A model generated the notes under the pieces. The model did no database searches. It saw only the letters and a program-made list of their open reading frames with translations, and had not been told where the DNA came from. The position numbers were made by a program, and so were the translations under genes. Below are positions 35,505 to 45,002 of a stretch of 64,000 nucleotides of DNA, piece after piece (position 1 is the first letter of the stretch; the number at the start of each line of letters is the position of its first letter). Origin of the DNA: Cytobacillus oceanisediminis (GTDB taxonomy: Bacteria > Bacillota > Bacilli > Bacillales > Cytobacillaceae); contig NZ_SOEE01000010.1 in assembly GCF_004366035.1 (NCBI RefSeq), positions 1 to 64,000 of the forward strand, written 5' to 3'.

Positions 35505-35562
35505 GAAGACTAAAGAAGGCTGAGAGGTGACGAGTAAAAGCTCTTTTCAGTCTTCTTTTTCT
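35505..35562 (+). terminator. Terminator of hxlAB
   Basis: Stem GAAGACT/AGTCTTC with additional internal pairing and T5CT3 downstream. Confidence 0.7.
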
Positions 35563-36291
35563 TTATGGTTAAGCCAAATATATACTTTATGAAGGGCAGG
35601 GAGAATGCAATCTGTTAGTCTGGAAAATAGGGTTGGTCAACCAGAAATATTTTCGGTTCTAGTTGAATACGGTATTTGTGGTCAGCGTTTACGTTAGTAT
35701 AAATAACCCTTCTCGAGAGAAGGGCACTTATTTTTTAATTTTCTACAGAAAGAATGATGACCAGGAAACGTATAAAAGAGTGGATTGTGCTTTTTACATG
35801 AGAGTGTGTGTAGCAACTGAATGTTTATCACTAGAGGAGAAAATCCCGTTTGCTTTTGTGAATTCTAAAATGGCATTATGGTGTTAGCCGTACACTGTTT
35901 ATATAATAAAACAATTTAAAGATCAAATGACTAACCGCTGTAAAAAAACGGTATAAATATTCGTATAATACAAATTAACACTTCCACAAAATTGGTTGAA
36001 AAATTGCTCAAATCCTTGGTATACATGTGATTGGGCATTTTTTTGATTATCTCATATTTAACTATAAGAAGGATTAATGCATTTTTGTGTCTACAACTAT
36101 CAAGGCGGCTATATGGGTGGGAATGAGTAAATTTCTTTTTTACTCACCTATTTTTGTTAAATTAATATGCGATGGTTTTGGATTATATTTGAAAACTAGG
36201 ATTGTTATTTGAGTGAGTGATAGAAAATGATCCACACAAATAGTGCCATCCGTCTTTCAAAGCAACAGAAATGAAGGAAGTCGGCTCTCTG
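35563..36291. other. Spacer with hairpin and doubtful remnant
   Basis: A perfect hairpin CCCTTCTCGAGAGAAGGG (about 35708-35725) precedes a T-rich stretch. A + frame at about 35779-35885 (VDCAFYMRVCVATECLSLEE) is faintly like the N-terminus of a serine recombinase but too degraded to name firmly. No other gene is visible. Confidence 0.35.
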
Positions 36292-36540
36292 TTAATTAAA
36301 CTCTTCTATTTTATCGTTATTATGAAATGCTTCCGTTCCAGCATCCAATACAGTCATATAATACCAGCATTTAAGCTCGATGACTTCCATTGTTTTTAGT
36401 TCTTCAATCTGGGCTTATACATTAGCTTTTCTTTCCTTAAACATTTCATATCTTTGTTGTAACGTGGAACACCATCCGAAGAAAATTTTAATTTCCTTAA
36501 TTGGCACCCCAGTGGCTTTTAGGCTATTCAATAACCTTTA
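36292..36540 (-). pseudogene. MerR-family regulator remnant
   Basis: Minus-strand frame with LNSLKATGVPIKEIKIFFGW, then TLQQRYEMFKERKANV, an internal stop, then AQIEELKTMEVIELKCWYYM. This matches the second half of a MerR-type regulator (dimerisation coiled coil and the conserved KCWYY motif). The DNA-binding N-terminus is gone. Nonsense-mutated and truncated. Confidence 0.75.
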
Positions 36541-36949
36541 AAGCGTAGAGATTGGATTATTTTACCAGGTGAATACGATCTTTATTAGTCCCGTTTTTGT
36601 CGTAGTAACGAAAGGCATTGGGGTAGGATTAGGTGGGACAGTGAATCCCAGGCAGTAAAGCTAATCCTAATATAATCTGACTGACGGAACGCTATATACA
36701 TAAGGGAATATTAAATTCTGGGGAGTTTGAAAGTTTTGCAGTTATAACAATAATTAAAACAGTTTGTTGAATTTAAGTTAATCCATCTCTTTTAGGGTTT
36801 ATCTATCAGCCTTTTGGATGAGAAAAGTCCACACTAATGAAGGATTACTGTATTCCATCAATAATATAAAGTAATAGATAACAATTTTTGTACGCCCTCT
36901 ATCCTTATTTAGAGGGTCCATTGAAATTTCATTTTTGGGAGTGATATCA
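36541..36949. other. Spacer upstream of the Rieske gene
   Basis: Nothing firm is coded here. A small hairpin (CCCTCTA-TCCTTATT-TAGAGGG, 36895-36916) sits just before the ribosome site of the Rieske-domain gene and could be a terminator or leader structure. Confidence 0.4.
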
Positions 36950-38713
36950 TTGTCAGAATTGATTTATGCGGGTTCATTAAAGACGCTTGAAGATGAAGGT
37001 GCAAAGGTAATTAAAGGTGGAAGTCATGCAATTGCAGTATTTGTTTACGAAAAACAAGTCTATGCGGTGGATAACCGTTGTCCGCATATGGGCTTTCCCC
37101 TAAATACAGGAAGCCTATGTGATGGGATTTTGACGTGTCACTGGCATCATGCTCGCTTTGATATAAAAAGCGGTGGAACCTTGGATCCATGGGCAGATGA
37201 TGTCCCTACTTATCCTGTCGAGATTAAGGAAAAAGAGGTTTGGGTTTACCCGGTTCCTTTTAATAAGGTGACAATCGAAAAATTGAGGCAGCGATTACGT
37301 GACGGCCTAGAGCAAAATATTAGTCTTGTCATAGCAAAATCGGTTGTCGGATTGATGGAAGCTGGTTTTCCAGCGACTGAGATTGCAAAGATCGGCGTCG
37401 ACTTCGGAACTGCACATCGGAGGCTCGGATGGGGATCGGGATTAACGATTTTAACAGCCATGACAAATGTATTGCCTAAATTGGATAAAACCGGACAGGT
37501 TTTAGCGCTGTTCCAAGGCCTGGTTCATGTTGCACGGGAAAGTTCTGGAATGGGAACACGCTTTTTACTTGGATCTCTTCCTGTATCAAATGAAAAGAAT
37601 ACCCAATCATTCGAACAATTATCAGAATGGTATCGTCATTGTGTGGAGGTGCGTGATTCACAGGGAGCTGAGCGGGTGCTATTGACAGGGATAGAATTGG
37701 GATTCTCGAACGAGCAGCTTGCTGACATGATGATGACAGCGGTCACGGATCATTTTTATGTAAATACAGGTCATACTCTTGATTTTCATAATAAAGCATT
37801 CGAGATTTTAAATCAGATTGGTTTTAAGCATCGGCCCTATGTATTGTCATCATTGTTACCTGGTATCGGTGATGTATCCCGCAGTGAGGAATCCCATAGC
37901 TGGCAATCACCTGTGAACTTGGTCAAACCATTAATGGAGGCGTTCCCGAAATTACCTGATATCCTTGCTAATGTTTCATCACGAGGCGACGCTGATATAG
38001 ATGAAGCAGTATTGGTTGAACAAATTTTAGCAGATGACCCTATAAAAACGGTAAATATGATGGTGGATGCACTAAAAAACGGCGTCACTCCTTCCCGTTT
38101 GGCCCAGATCGTAACTTTAGCGGCTACTGACCGGATTTCCCGTTTCCATGTACAAAATGATTTCAGGGATTGGATTACTGTACTTCATACTTTTACTCAC
38201 GCACATGCAGTACATGAATCGTTACGCCGCTCTACTACACCAGAATTGACCCGGGCTGTTTTCCATGGAGCAATGAGTGTGTATCTTGATCGTTTTCTCA
38301 ATACACCATCTGCAAGAAGGCCAGAACCAAAGGACGTGGAAACTGAACCGCAGAATCCTTCAGAATTATTGGAGATGATGAATCAACAACAACAGGTTGC
38401 AGAATCAGCAAGATGGGTAGTGAATTACCTGGCACGCGGCGGCGACAAAAGTGAACTCTTCAATACGCTCGGGCACGCTTTATTAAGAGAGGATGCAGAG
38501 TTTCATTCATTTCAAATGTATGAAGCAGCAATGATCGAACATGATCATTGGGAAAAAGAGGATTCCGAGCTTGCCAGATATGCACAGGAAACTTTGATCC
38601 TCGCAGTAACACGTTATCTAGCAGGCCATGCCCCAACTGCTAGAGAAATGCCACATACAGCACAAATTGCAATGCGCCTCCACCGGGGAGAAAAATTATT
38701 TGAAGATGATTGA
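36950..38713 (+). CDS. Rieske [2Fe-2S] protein fused to a large uncharacterised helical domain
   Basis: A 587-aa protein. Residues 1-100 form a Rieske ferredoxin-like domain with both cluster motifs: CPHMGF and CHWHHARF (Cys-x-His pairs). The remaining 480 residues are a largely alpha-helical domain containing many His, Asp and Glu positions (for example HVARESSGMG and VTDHFYVNTGHTLDFHNKAF) that I cannot assign. TTG 36950 follows GGGAG with 8 nt spacing; TTG 36935 lacks a site. No ferredoxin reductase or oxygenase partner is adjacent. Possibly a stand-alone oxidoreductase; function unknown. Confidence 0.82.
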   Translation: MSELIYAGSLKTLEDEGAKVIKGGSHAIAVFVYEKQVYAVDNRCPHMGFPLNTGSLCDGILTCHWHHARFDIKSGGTLDPWADDVPTYPVEIKEKEVWVYPVPFNKVTIEKLRQRLRDGLEQNISLVIAKSVVGLMEAGFPATEIAKIGVDFGTAHRRLGWGSGLTILTAMTNVLPKLDKTGQVLALFQGLVHVARESSGMGTRFLLGSLPVSNEKNTQSFEQLSEWYRHCVEVRDSQGAERVLLTGIELGFSNEQLADMMMTAVTDHFYVNTGHTLDFHNKAFEILNQIGFKHRPYVLSSLLPGIGDVSRSEESHSWQSPVNLVKPLMEAFPKLPDILANVSSRGDADIDEAVLVEQILADDPIKTVNMMVDALKNGVTPSRLAQIVTLAATDRISRFHVQNDFRDWITVLHTFTHAHAVHESLRRSTTPELTRAVFHGAMSVYLDRFLNTPSARRPEPKDVETEPQNPSELLEMMNQQQQVAESARWVVNYLARGGDKSELFNTLGHALLREDAEFHSFQMYEAAMIEHDHWEKEDSELARYAQETLILAVTRYLAGHAPTAREMPHTAQIAMRLHRGEKLFEDD

Positions 38714-38856
38714 TCGATCGAGGACTATTCCTGATTTACAGCAAAAAATAAGCTGCGGACAAGGCACAGAATTGCAAGCAGGCAATAAGCCGGCAAGCCC
38801 GCCCAGGCGATGATCAAGATTTTAAACAGACTATAATTGTTATTTTATATAATAAA

Positions 38857-38904
38857 GAAAAAAGCCGATTTTCCTTTTTCTAAATAAGATAATCGGCTTT
38901 TTTT
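38857..38904. terminator. Bidirectional terminator
   Basis: Stem AAAAAAGCCGATT/AATCGGCTTTTTT around a 20-nt loop, downstream of the Rieske gene. Confidence 0.85.
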
Positions 38905-38934
38905 ATGAAGGAATTTACTTACAGTTAGCATTAA

Positions 38935-39152
38935 TATATTGCAGCTCGAAGGATTGGATGCAAAAATAGATGGACTGCTTGATGAAATACCCGTGTACCA
39001 CAAATGTTTGCGATAAAAGGTGTGGGCAGGGATACTATTGCAGGCTTCTTTGCGAAAGTAGGGATTTAAGCGATTACACCATCTCCGGGAAATTATTTGC
39101 CGGTTTAAGCTTAATAGAAAATACATCCGGCAAGCAGCAGAACCACATTAAG
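38935..39152 (+). mobile_element. IS110-family transposase remnant
   Basis: Fragments in three frames on the + strand spell LEGLDAKIDGLLDEIPVY, GRDTIAGFFAKVG, and DLSDYTISGKLFAGLSLIEN followed by TSGK. This is the conserved C-terminal (transposase_20, IS116/IS110/IS902) region in correct order. Frameshifts separate the pieces. The 3' end reaches into the start of a former gerAC gene. Confidence 0.75.
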
Positions 39153-39166
39153 ATTAACCTTTTCAT
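39110..39166 (-). pseudogene. gerAC-like gene start, truncated
   Basis: ATG 39166 overlaps the gerAB stop as ATGA, the usual gerAB-gerAC arrangement. It begins MKRLIL and, one frame off, continues VVLLLAGCIF, a lipobox expected for GerAC. It then runs into a stop and the IS110 remnant. The GerAC subunit is therefore lost here. Confidence 0.6.
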
Positions 39167-40338
39167 TTCTTTATCACCTTCTTTTTTACCCTCTTGGCAA
39201 TCATGACGGCGGTAAAGAGCAAGGGAATATAAATGAATGTAAAGCCAAATCCTACTTTCCCAAAAAAGTCATTAACCATACTAATCCTTTCGCGCGTATT
39301 AATAAAGTTAATTACTATTAATAAAGCACTGACAACAAAAAACACTCCGATCTTTTGTCTAATATTAAAGATCCTCTTGATAAGTCTAGAAGAAATCCAA
39401 ATGGCAATACACACATTTGGAAGCATAATCAAGTTCCAGTTTGCAATTCCAATATATTCGAAACGTTCCACAAAAGGCATTTCAACAATTTTCCACATAG
39501 TCAAAGTGGGCCAGACCTGTTTAGCAAGCAGATCTTCCGAATAATAGGCAAACGTAATGACTGCTAAAATTGTATATATCAAGGTAGTGGTAAAAACAGC
39601 AAGGTGGGCCCACTTTTTGGATTTCTTTGGTTCTTTTATAAAAGGATAAATGAACGGAATAATCTCAAAACCGATGAAGGTAAGCGACATATTGTAGGAA
39701 CCGATGAGAAGTTCCTTTACTGAATGATCCCAAATAGGGAGGAGATTATAGAAATTTGAGAATTTAATGGCCCAGCCAAATGTCAAAAGGAGATAAGCCG
39801 GCAATACCAGGCCGAAAAAGGCTAGACCGACTACCGTTCTGAATCCTCCAAAAATGATATAAGTACAGAGCATCATGAATCCAAAGGAGAACCAGAAAGT
39901 GCTAAGCTCCGGAAACATCCACACTTGAATGACCTCGATAAATGTTCGTACTATAGCTAAGACGTACAAAAAAAAGTAGCCTGTGAAAATGGAGCTGATT
40001 GCTTTGCCGATCAAATTGCCTGTAAGGTACTTATGGGCTGTCACAAAATCTCCATCAACCGTTTCAGCAATTTTATAAATCATCCAAATGATGATATGTA
40101 TGCATCCCCCGGCAAATAAGATGGAAATCCATGCATCATAGCCTGCAGCCTTTGCGATGACTCTCTGATAGCCAAGAACCCCAATGCCAATTTGCATGGA
40201 CATTATTAAATAAAACACTAGAAATGGAGATATCTTCAATCTGTCTGGTATTGGCTGCTCCTGTATCTGGTTCACCTCCGTTTCATGATTGGTAAATTGA
40301 CTGCTGTAAAACCGGGTTCCCGTTCCCGCGTTATTCAT
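39163..40338 (-). CDS. GerAB-family spore germination permease
   Basis: A 391-aa inner-membrane protein of the spore germinant receptor B-subunit family (amino-acid/polyamine transporter-like fold, about 10 hydrophobic segments). Motifs: IPDRLKISPFLVFYLIMSMQ at the start of the first segment, GYQRVIAKAAGYDAWISIL, and FIGFEIIPFIYPFIKEPKKS in the middle. The subunit normally works with GerAA and GerAC. No intact A subunit is found upstream in this window and the C subunit is truncated, so this is an orphan. It may be non-functional or may complement other receptors. Confidence 0.88.
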   Translation of the reverse strand: MNNAGTGTRFYSSQFTNHETEVNQIQEQPIPDRLKISPFLVFYLIMSMQIGIGVLGYQRVIAKAAGYDAWISILFAGGCIHIIIWMIYKIAETVDGDFVTAHKYLTGNLIGKAISSIFTGYFFLYVLAIVRTFIEVIQVWMFPELSTFWFSFGFMMLCTYIIFGGFRTVVGLAFFGLVLPAYLLLTFGWAIKFSNFYNLLPIWDHSVKELLIGSYNMSLTFIGFEIIPFIYPFIKEPKKSKKWAHLAVFTTTLIYTILAVITFAYYSEDLLAKQVWPTLTMWKIVEMPFVERFEYIGIANWNLIMLPNVCIAIWISSRLIKRIFNIRQKIGVFFVVSALLIVINFINTRERISMVNDFFGKVGFGFTFIYIPLLFTAVMIAKRVKKKVIKK

Positions 40339-40404
40339 TTCCTTTTTCTCTTGTGCTTTTTCTTGCTAAAGGGGATAGGAATTTTAGTTCGCAAAAGAGT
40401 GGCC

Positions 40405-40640
40405 TCTTGGATTACATTTGAAACGGAAGCCAGATAATTGCATCTTTCCTATCTGTAGCCTTTGGCGGATATAGATGCTTAAGTTCTGGTTCAATCGTCG
40501 ACATGACGTAGCCAATTAAAATTTTTTGTTCGATTAATGAAGGGTCATCACATGCACATCTGTAACAGGTACAGCTGTTTAATGTTCGCGATTTCCCGGA
40601 ATTCCTCTTCCAGAAGATATACCACACTGGATCATATTTT
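40405..40640 (-). pseudogene. Unrecognised frameshifted fragment
   Basis: Two minus-strand frames join as VVYLLEEEFREIANIKQLYL then DDPSLIEQKILIGYVMSTIE and PELKHLYPPKATDRKDAIIW, ending in a stop. The sequence is coding-like but broken by a shift. I do not recognise the family and it does not look like GerAA. The remaining sequence to 41131 shows only a minus-strand hairpin (about 40915-40942). Confidence 0.35.
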
Positions 40641-41131
40641 CAACAATTAAAGTGGTTAAGAAAGTGAGTCCAACGCACATTTGTTTATTTGTTGCAGTAA
40701 AAAATTTTTGGGATTAAAATAGGATTTTTCCCATACCTCATGCTGGACATCCTCTTTAACCTTTTATTAACCAATTCCTCATAAGTAAACCACCATTATT
40801 TTCTGCATTACTCTTAATGTTGCCGGTTTTGGAAAACTTATGAATGGAAGGCAATAAAAAAAGGAATGTGTGGCGGTAAGGCAGTTCTATAGGAGAAATA
40901 TAATCTGGGCAAATAAAAAAGGAAGCTGGTATAGTTTCCTTTAGCATGTTAACTCAACTGGAGATTCAGTATCTTTGTGGGTGGAACCAGATTCTAATTC
41001 TTCAGCTTCTTATGAAATTATTAATTCCATAAAAAAATAAGCAATAAAGACACTTGTTGGAAAATTGGCATACAAGAAAACGAAGCTTGGTACTTTAAAT
41101 CAACAAATCAGATTATAAACCAACAGAGACC

Positions 41132-41177
41132 TTTAGGCTGCAAAGCACTTCTTCAAGTAAGCTTTGCGGCCTTTTTA
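41132..41177 (+). terminator. Orphan terminator
   Basis: 12-bp stem AGGCTGCAAAGC/GCTTTGCGGCCT followed by T5. No intact gene lies directly upstream on the + strand, so it probably ended a deleted gene. Confidence 0.7.
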
Positions 41178-41194
41178 TGTTTCAAAGTACCATG

Positions 41195-41395
41195 TTAACA
41201 TAGTAGCCAAGAACCCAGTCTATCCTATGGCGATTGAAGCGTTGAAGAAAGAAAAAGGTGCCCGCAGGCATCCAAATTACAGGTAAAATATCTCAATAAC
41301 ATTGTCAACAAGATCATCGTTTTATTAAAAAATGAGCGAGTTCGATGTTAGGATTGAAAACTCTATACCTCTTTCAAATTATGCAAACATTTCAC
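41195..41395 (+). mobile_element. IS6-family (IS240/IS26-like) transposase remnant
   Basis: Plus-strand pieces NPVYPMAIEALKKEKG, VKYLNNIVN, then QDHRFIKK and SSMLGLKTLYLF match the C-terminal part of IS6-group transposases (the VKYLNNIVEQDHRFIK signature). They are distributed over frames with a stop and a shift. Inactive fragment. Confidence 0.75.
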
Positions 41396-41439
41396 CAGAA
41401 CCAAGTTCTTCAGTTAGAAAGCATCCCCCAGTATAGACA

Positions 41440-41590
41440 ATAATTCCCAAATCGTAAATTAGGGGAATAGTATAGGTTCTGTTTTGGATCAAGTTGACGT
41501 CCATTTGCTCCATATAATTCTAATTTTTTTAATGCTTCGAGCTGAGCAGGCGTTAAATCTTTTAAAATTTGTTCTCCACTTAGTCATCTG
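41440..41590 (-). pseudogene. Unrecognised coding-like remnant
   Basis: Minus-strand frame LSGEQILKDLTPAQLEALKK continuing to LYGANGRQLDPKQNLYYSPN. No start codon and no family recognised. A + frame at 41581-41640 (HLTEKTLEEVYTPTRNEIER) is equally short. Both look like gene scraps. Confidence 0.3.
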
Positions 41591-41789
41591 ACGGAGAAAA
41601 CCTTGGAAGAAGTATACACCCCAACAAGGAATGAAATCGAAAGGGCAGAGGGTAATTTTAAAGTCACCTTACACCAATTAGCATTATGTTGCCTCCTAGT
41701 CTCCAAAAAACCAAATTACTGACCAGAAGGCCATTCCCAGCACAACAGAGCCAAACACGCCTTTTGATTTATTTCTCTGAATGAAATCG

Positions 41790-42133
41790 CTATTCTTTCA
41801 TTAAAAATTTGTATATGAGCAAGCCGGCCAACTGTAATCCGAAAATAATAATTAACAGTCCAGCAGCCTGCATTATGATCATGTGATAATTCATTTGGAT
41901 TTTTCCAATAAAACTGGCGGATGCCCCAGAGCAATAAAAATAATGCTAAAACCAATGATAAATCCAACTGCACGCAAATAAAGTTTCTTCAGATCCACTT
42001 GCATTAAAGTCTTATCGATTCTTCCTCCAGTCAGGTGGGTATCATAAGCGGGCAGCAGCGGTAACAAGCAAGGGGAGAAAAAAGACAGCACTCTGGCTGC
42101 AAATGCAAAAAACATTCCAATACCATTGATAAT
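41790..42133 (-). pseudogene. CcdA-like cytochrome c biogenesis/thiol transport gene, broken
   Basis: Frame 1 carries FAARVLSFFSPCLLPLLPAY and LKKLYLRAVGFIIGFSIIFI, which is the first two transmembrane segments and the SPC(V/L)LP motif of CcdA. A shift near 41905 changes to ASFIGKIQMNYHMIMQAAG then a third segment ending at a stop. Only about half of a CcdA is left, so it is a frameshifted and truncated relic. Confidence 0.75.
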
Positions 42134-42344
42134 GATTCACTCCTTCCTTTACCTCCATAGTGATCGGTTATTGTTGAGATTTTATCAAGAAATAGATTTT
42201 TTAAGTCAGGGGTTCCTGCTTTTATAATGAAAAAGCTATCGTGTAATACTCATAAAAACAATTTTTTTCAATAAACCTCCACAAATTCTCGATATCTAAT
42301 TGCTATTGTTGCCTTTAGTGATAGAAATAGAGGGAGGAAACAAA

Positions 42345-43847
42345 ATGAAATCTAAATTTTGGATTTTTTCATTATTAATAAGCACGGTTATGATTGGTGG
42401 ATGCAGTGCGGGGGATGCACAGCCGGAAAATGAATCTGAAAAAAATCAAGCCATGGACCATACAAAAATGAAACCTGAACAGAAAATGGGGGATATGGAG
42501 GAAATGGAAGGGCACATGAACCATGTAAATCCTCCAGCACTTAATGATTCGACAGAGGAAAATGAGCTGGCGGTACCTCCTTTGCTTGAACCCAAGGATG
42601 GAAGTTATCCTATTACTGCACAACAGGGAACAACGGAATTATTCGAAGGCATTCAAACAGAAACGTATGGATATAATGGTTCATTCCTGGGTCCAGTGAT
42701 TCGAATAAAAAGAGGGGATGCCGTCACATTTAAAACAAGGAATGGGTTAACTGAGCCAACAACCTTTCATTGGCATGGATTGGATATTCCGGGTAAAGGA
42801 GATGGAGGACCACATCAAATAATCGAACCTGGTGAAACAAAATATGTAAAATTCACTGTCAATCAGGAGGCATCTACCTTATGGTTTCATCCCCATCAAA
42901 AAGGCATTACAGCTGAACAAGTGTATAAAGGTTTGGCAGGCCTCATTTATGTGGAAGATGAAAATTCTCAAAAACTTGGTTTGCCAGATCATTATGGAGT
43001 AAATGACTTTCCATTAGTTTTTCAGGATCGTCAATTTGATGATAAAAACCAATTAAATTTCAAAGCAGTGCATAATGATGATGGAACAATTGGCAATACA
43101 TTATTGGTTAATGGCACACTGAATCCTAAATTAACAGTAGGAGCGGAAAAAGTCCGGTTGCGTTTATTAAATGGATCGAACGCCCGTAATTATACGTTTA
43201 AATTAAATACTGGTGACTCATTTCAGCAGATTGCAACGGATGGCGGATTCTTAAATGAACCGTTAGAAATGAGTGAAATTACTCTGACACCTGGCGAAAG
43301 GGCCGAAATAATCGTTGATTTTTCAAGGCAAAAATCAGACAGCGATATTGCACTACTAAATGAAGAAGACACCATTTTGTTACCGTTTAAAGTCAAAAAA
43401 GAACAAACAAACTCGGCTGAACTTCCAGAGAGTCTGAATGACTATAAAGTAACAGATGAAGAAAGGAGCTTGTCGGTATCTAAAAGACTAGAACTGTTTG
43501 GAATGGGGAAGCATGTAACCATTAATAAAAAACAATTTGATATGAATCGAATTGATTTTACCCAAAAACAAGGGGAAACTGAGATTTGGGAAGTGTATAA
43601 TAAGCCAGATCCGATGGGTGGAATGATTCATCCATTCCATATTCATGGAACACAATTTAAAATTGTTTCAATTGACGGAGAAGATCCTCCTGAAATCCTC
43701 CAGGGATGGAAGGATACTGTCGCAATTGAACCCGGTCAAACAGTAAAGCTGGCAGTAAAGTTTAAAAATAAAGGAATTTATATGTACCACTGTCATTTAC
43801 TGGAGCATGAAGATAATGGAATGATGGGGCAAGTAGAAGTAAACTAA
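42345..43847 (+). CDS. Multicopper oxidase lipoprotein (CueO/laccase-type)
   Basis: A 500-aa secreted lipoprotein. ATG 42345 follows GGGAGGAAAC; signal peptide with lipobox IGGC (Cys near 20). A Met/His-rich linker follows (MDHTKMKPEQKMGDMEEMEG), probably copper-binding. Three cupredoxin domains carry all four copper motifs: HWHG, WFHPH, HPFHIHG and HCHLLEHEDNGMMG (type 1/2/3 sites). It oxidises Cu(I), Mn or phenolics at the membrane surface. No copper regulator is adjacent. A CcdA relic lies on the other side. Confidence 0.93.
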   Translation: MKSKFWIFSLLISTVMIGGCSAGDAQPENESEKNQAMDHTKMKPEQKMGDMEEMEGHMNHVNPPALNDSTEENELAVPPLLEPKDGSYPITAQQGTTELFEGIQTETYGYNGSFLGPVIRIKRGDAVTFKTRNGLTEPTTFHWHGLDIPGKGDGGPHQIIEPGETKYVKFTVNQEASTLWFHPHQKGITAEQVYKGLAGLIYVEDENSQKLGLPDHYGVNDFPLVFQDRQFDDKNQLNFKAVHNDDGTIGNTLLVNGTLNPKLTVGAEKVRLRLLNGSNARNYTFKLNTGDSFQQIATDGGFLNEPLEMSEITLTPGERAEIIVDFSRQKSDSDIALLNEEDTILLPFKVKKEQTNSAELPESLNDYKVTDEERSLSVSKRLELFGMGKHVTINKKQFDMNRIDFTQKQGETEIWEVYNKPDPMGGMIHPFHIHGTQFKIVSIDGEDPPEILQGWKDTVAIEPGQTVKLAVKFKNKGIYMYHCHLLEHEDNGMMGQVEVN

Positions 43848-43887
43848 ATTAGGAAATAATAGGAATGAAATCTTTCTTATTTACTTA

Positions 43888-43918
43888 GAACCCTAGGCCT
43901 AGCCCAGGGTTTTCTTAT
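43888..43918 (+). terminator. Terminator of the multicopper oxidase gene
   Basis: Stem AACCCT/AGGGTT around a GGCCTAGCCC core, followed by TTCTT. Confidence 0.6.
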
Positions 43919-43967
43919 AGATGAAACAAAGGGCAGTACCAACAAGACTTCTTGCTGGTACTGCCTA

Positions 43968-44876
43968 TCACGAAGCAGCTTTGGTTTGTATAGACACGGA
44001 TTCTTTTTTATCTTTTGGTTTTAAATTGCCGGCCACAATACCAATTAATATGATGATAACTCCTAGCCATTGTGAAAAACTTACAAATTCACCTAAGATA
44101 AGGGCAGATAATGTTACAGCTACTGGAAGCTCCGAAGCAGTTAAGATCGTGCCAAGCCCTGGTCCGACATGGGGCATTCCAATTGAAAATAAAAGAGGAG
44201 GTAAAGCAACACCAAACAAGCCGAGTAATAAACCATAAGGCGCCACCCCCATTAAGACAGGTAAATCAAATAGAAACGTTGGTGGATATACTAAAAGTAC
44301 GACAATTAATCCACCGGTAGATAAGAAAGCACTTTTCAGGACAGGTGGAGTATCTTTTCCGACAGAACTGCTGAGAAATATAAAAGTTGTAAACGTCAAA
44401 GCCGAAAGCAGACCCCATGCAGACCCATGAAAGGATAGAGCAGCTTCACTTTTAGCAAGTAAGCCGGCAGCTAGTATTGAGCCGATAATAAGAATACCAA
44501 TTGAGGTGATTTTCCCTTTCGATGGTTTTTTCTTATTAAAGACCCACTCAAAAAGCGTACCAATCCATACAAATTGAAATAAAAAAATGATTGCTAGGGA
44601 AGCATTTAGCGTCTGTAGCGCTTGATAATAAAACACTCCTGTCAAACCAAACGGAATTCCGGATAATAGTAGTTTGAGAGTTTGATTTACAGTTGTTTTT
44701 GGCTTTTTTGTAAACAAAACCAGCATCCAGGTAAGTAATGCCCCAAATAAATATTGGCCACCAGTTACCTCTGTTACCGAATAACCTGCTGAATAAGCAA
44801 GCTTTACAAATGTAGACAACACCCCATAGCAGCACCCGCCTAAAAAAACAATTAGTGCATATTGCCAAGTTTTCAT
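43968..44876 (-). CDS. EamA/DMT-family transporter
   Basis: A 302-aa drug/metabolite-superfamily transporter with ten hydrophobic segments in two EamA repeats (repeat 1 about 5-135, repeat 2 about 150-290). Seen: GGCCYGVLSTFVKLAYSAGY at the start and GPGLGTILTASELPVAV in the second repeat. Length is usual. A promoter and a terminator-like hairpin precede it, so its expression may be attenuated. Substrate unknown. Confidence 0.9.
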   Translation of the reverse strand: MKTWQYALIVFLGGCCYGVLSTFVKLAYSAGYSVTEVTGGQYLFGALLTWMLVLFTKKPKTTVNQTLKLLLSGIPFGLTGVFYYQALQTLNASLAIIFLFQFVWIGTLFEWVFNKKKPSKGKITSIGILIIGSILAAGLLAKSEAALSFHGSAWGLLSALTFTTFIFLSSSVGKDTPPVLKSAFLSTGGLIVVLLVYPPTFLFDLPVLMGVAPYGLLLGLFGVALPPLLFSIGMPHVGPGLGTILTASELPVAVTLSALILGEFVSFSQWLGVIIILIGIVAGNLKPKDKKESVSIQTKAAS

Positions 44877-44898
44877 TCATTCTACCCCTTTCTTCACA

Positions 44899-44940
44899 TA
44901 AAAAAGCCACACAATTGTCAGTTGACAGTTGTGTGGCGAA
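44899..44940 (-). promoter_or_regulatory. Possible transcription attenuator upstream of EamA gene
   Basis: On the minus strand a 14-bp stem (GCCACACAACTGTC / GACAATTGTGTGGC) is directly followed by T6 and then by the EamA ribosome site. A sigma-A-like promoter (45003-45031) lies about 65 nt upstream with no other gene between. A terminator in a 5' leader suggests a riboswitch or attenuator; its ligand and class are not recognisable. A GTG-started frame (MDFSRASSIFATQLS) crosses the hairpin and could be a leader peptide. Confidence 0.5.
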
Positions 44941-45002
44941 AATAGAGCTGGCTCTAGAAAAATCCACGTCCTTAATAGGTTTTATTATTCAAGTCATTTA
45001 GA

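Noticed and set aside
35663..35887. Frame resembling a serine recombinase N-terminus
   Set aside because: The likeness (YMRV ... LSLEE) is short and interrupted. Not enough to call an integrase or an attachment site.
36571..36660. GTG-started 29-aa frame (VNTIFISPVFVVVTKGIGVG)
   Set aside because: Weak ribosome site, very short, no conservation evidence; kept only as a note.
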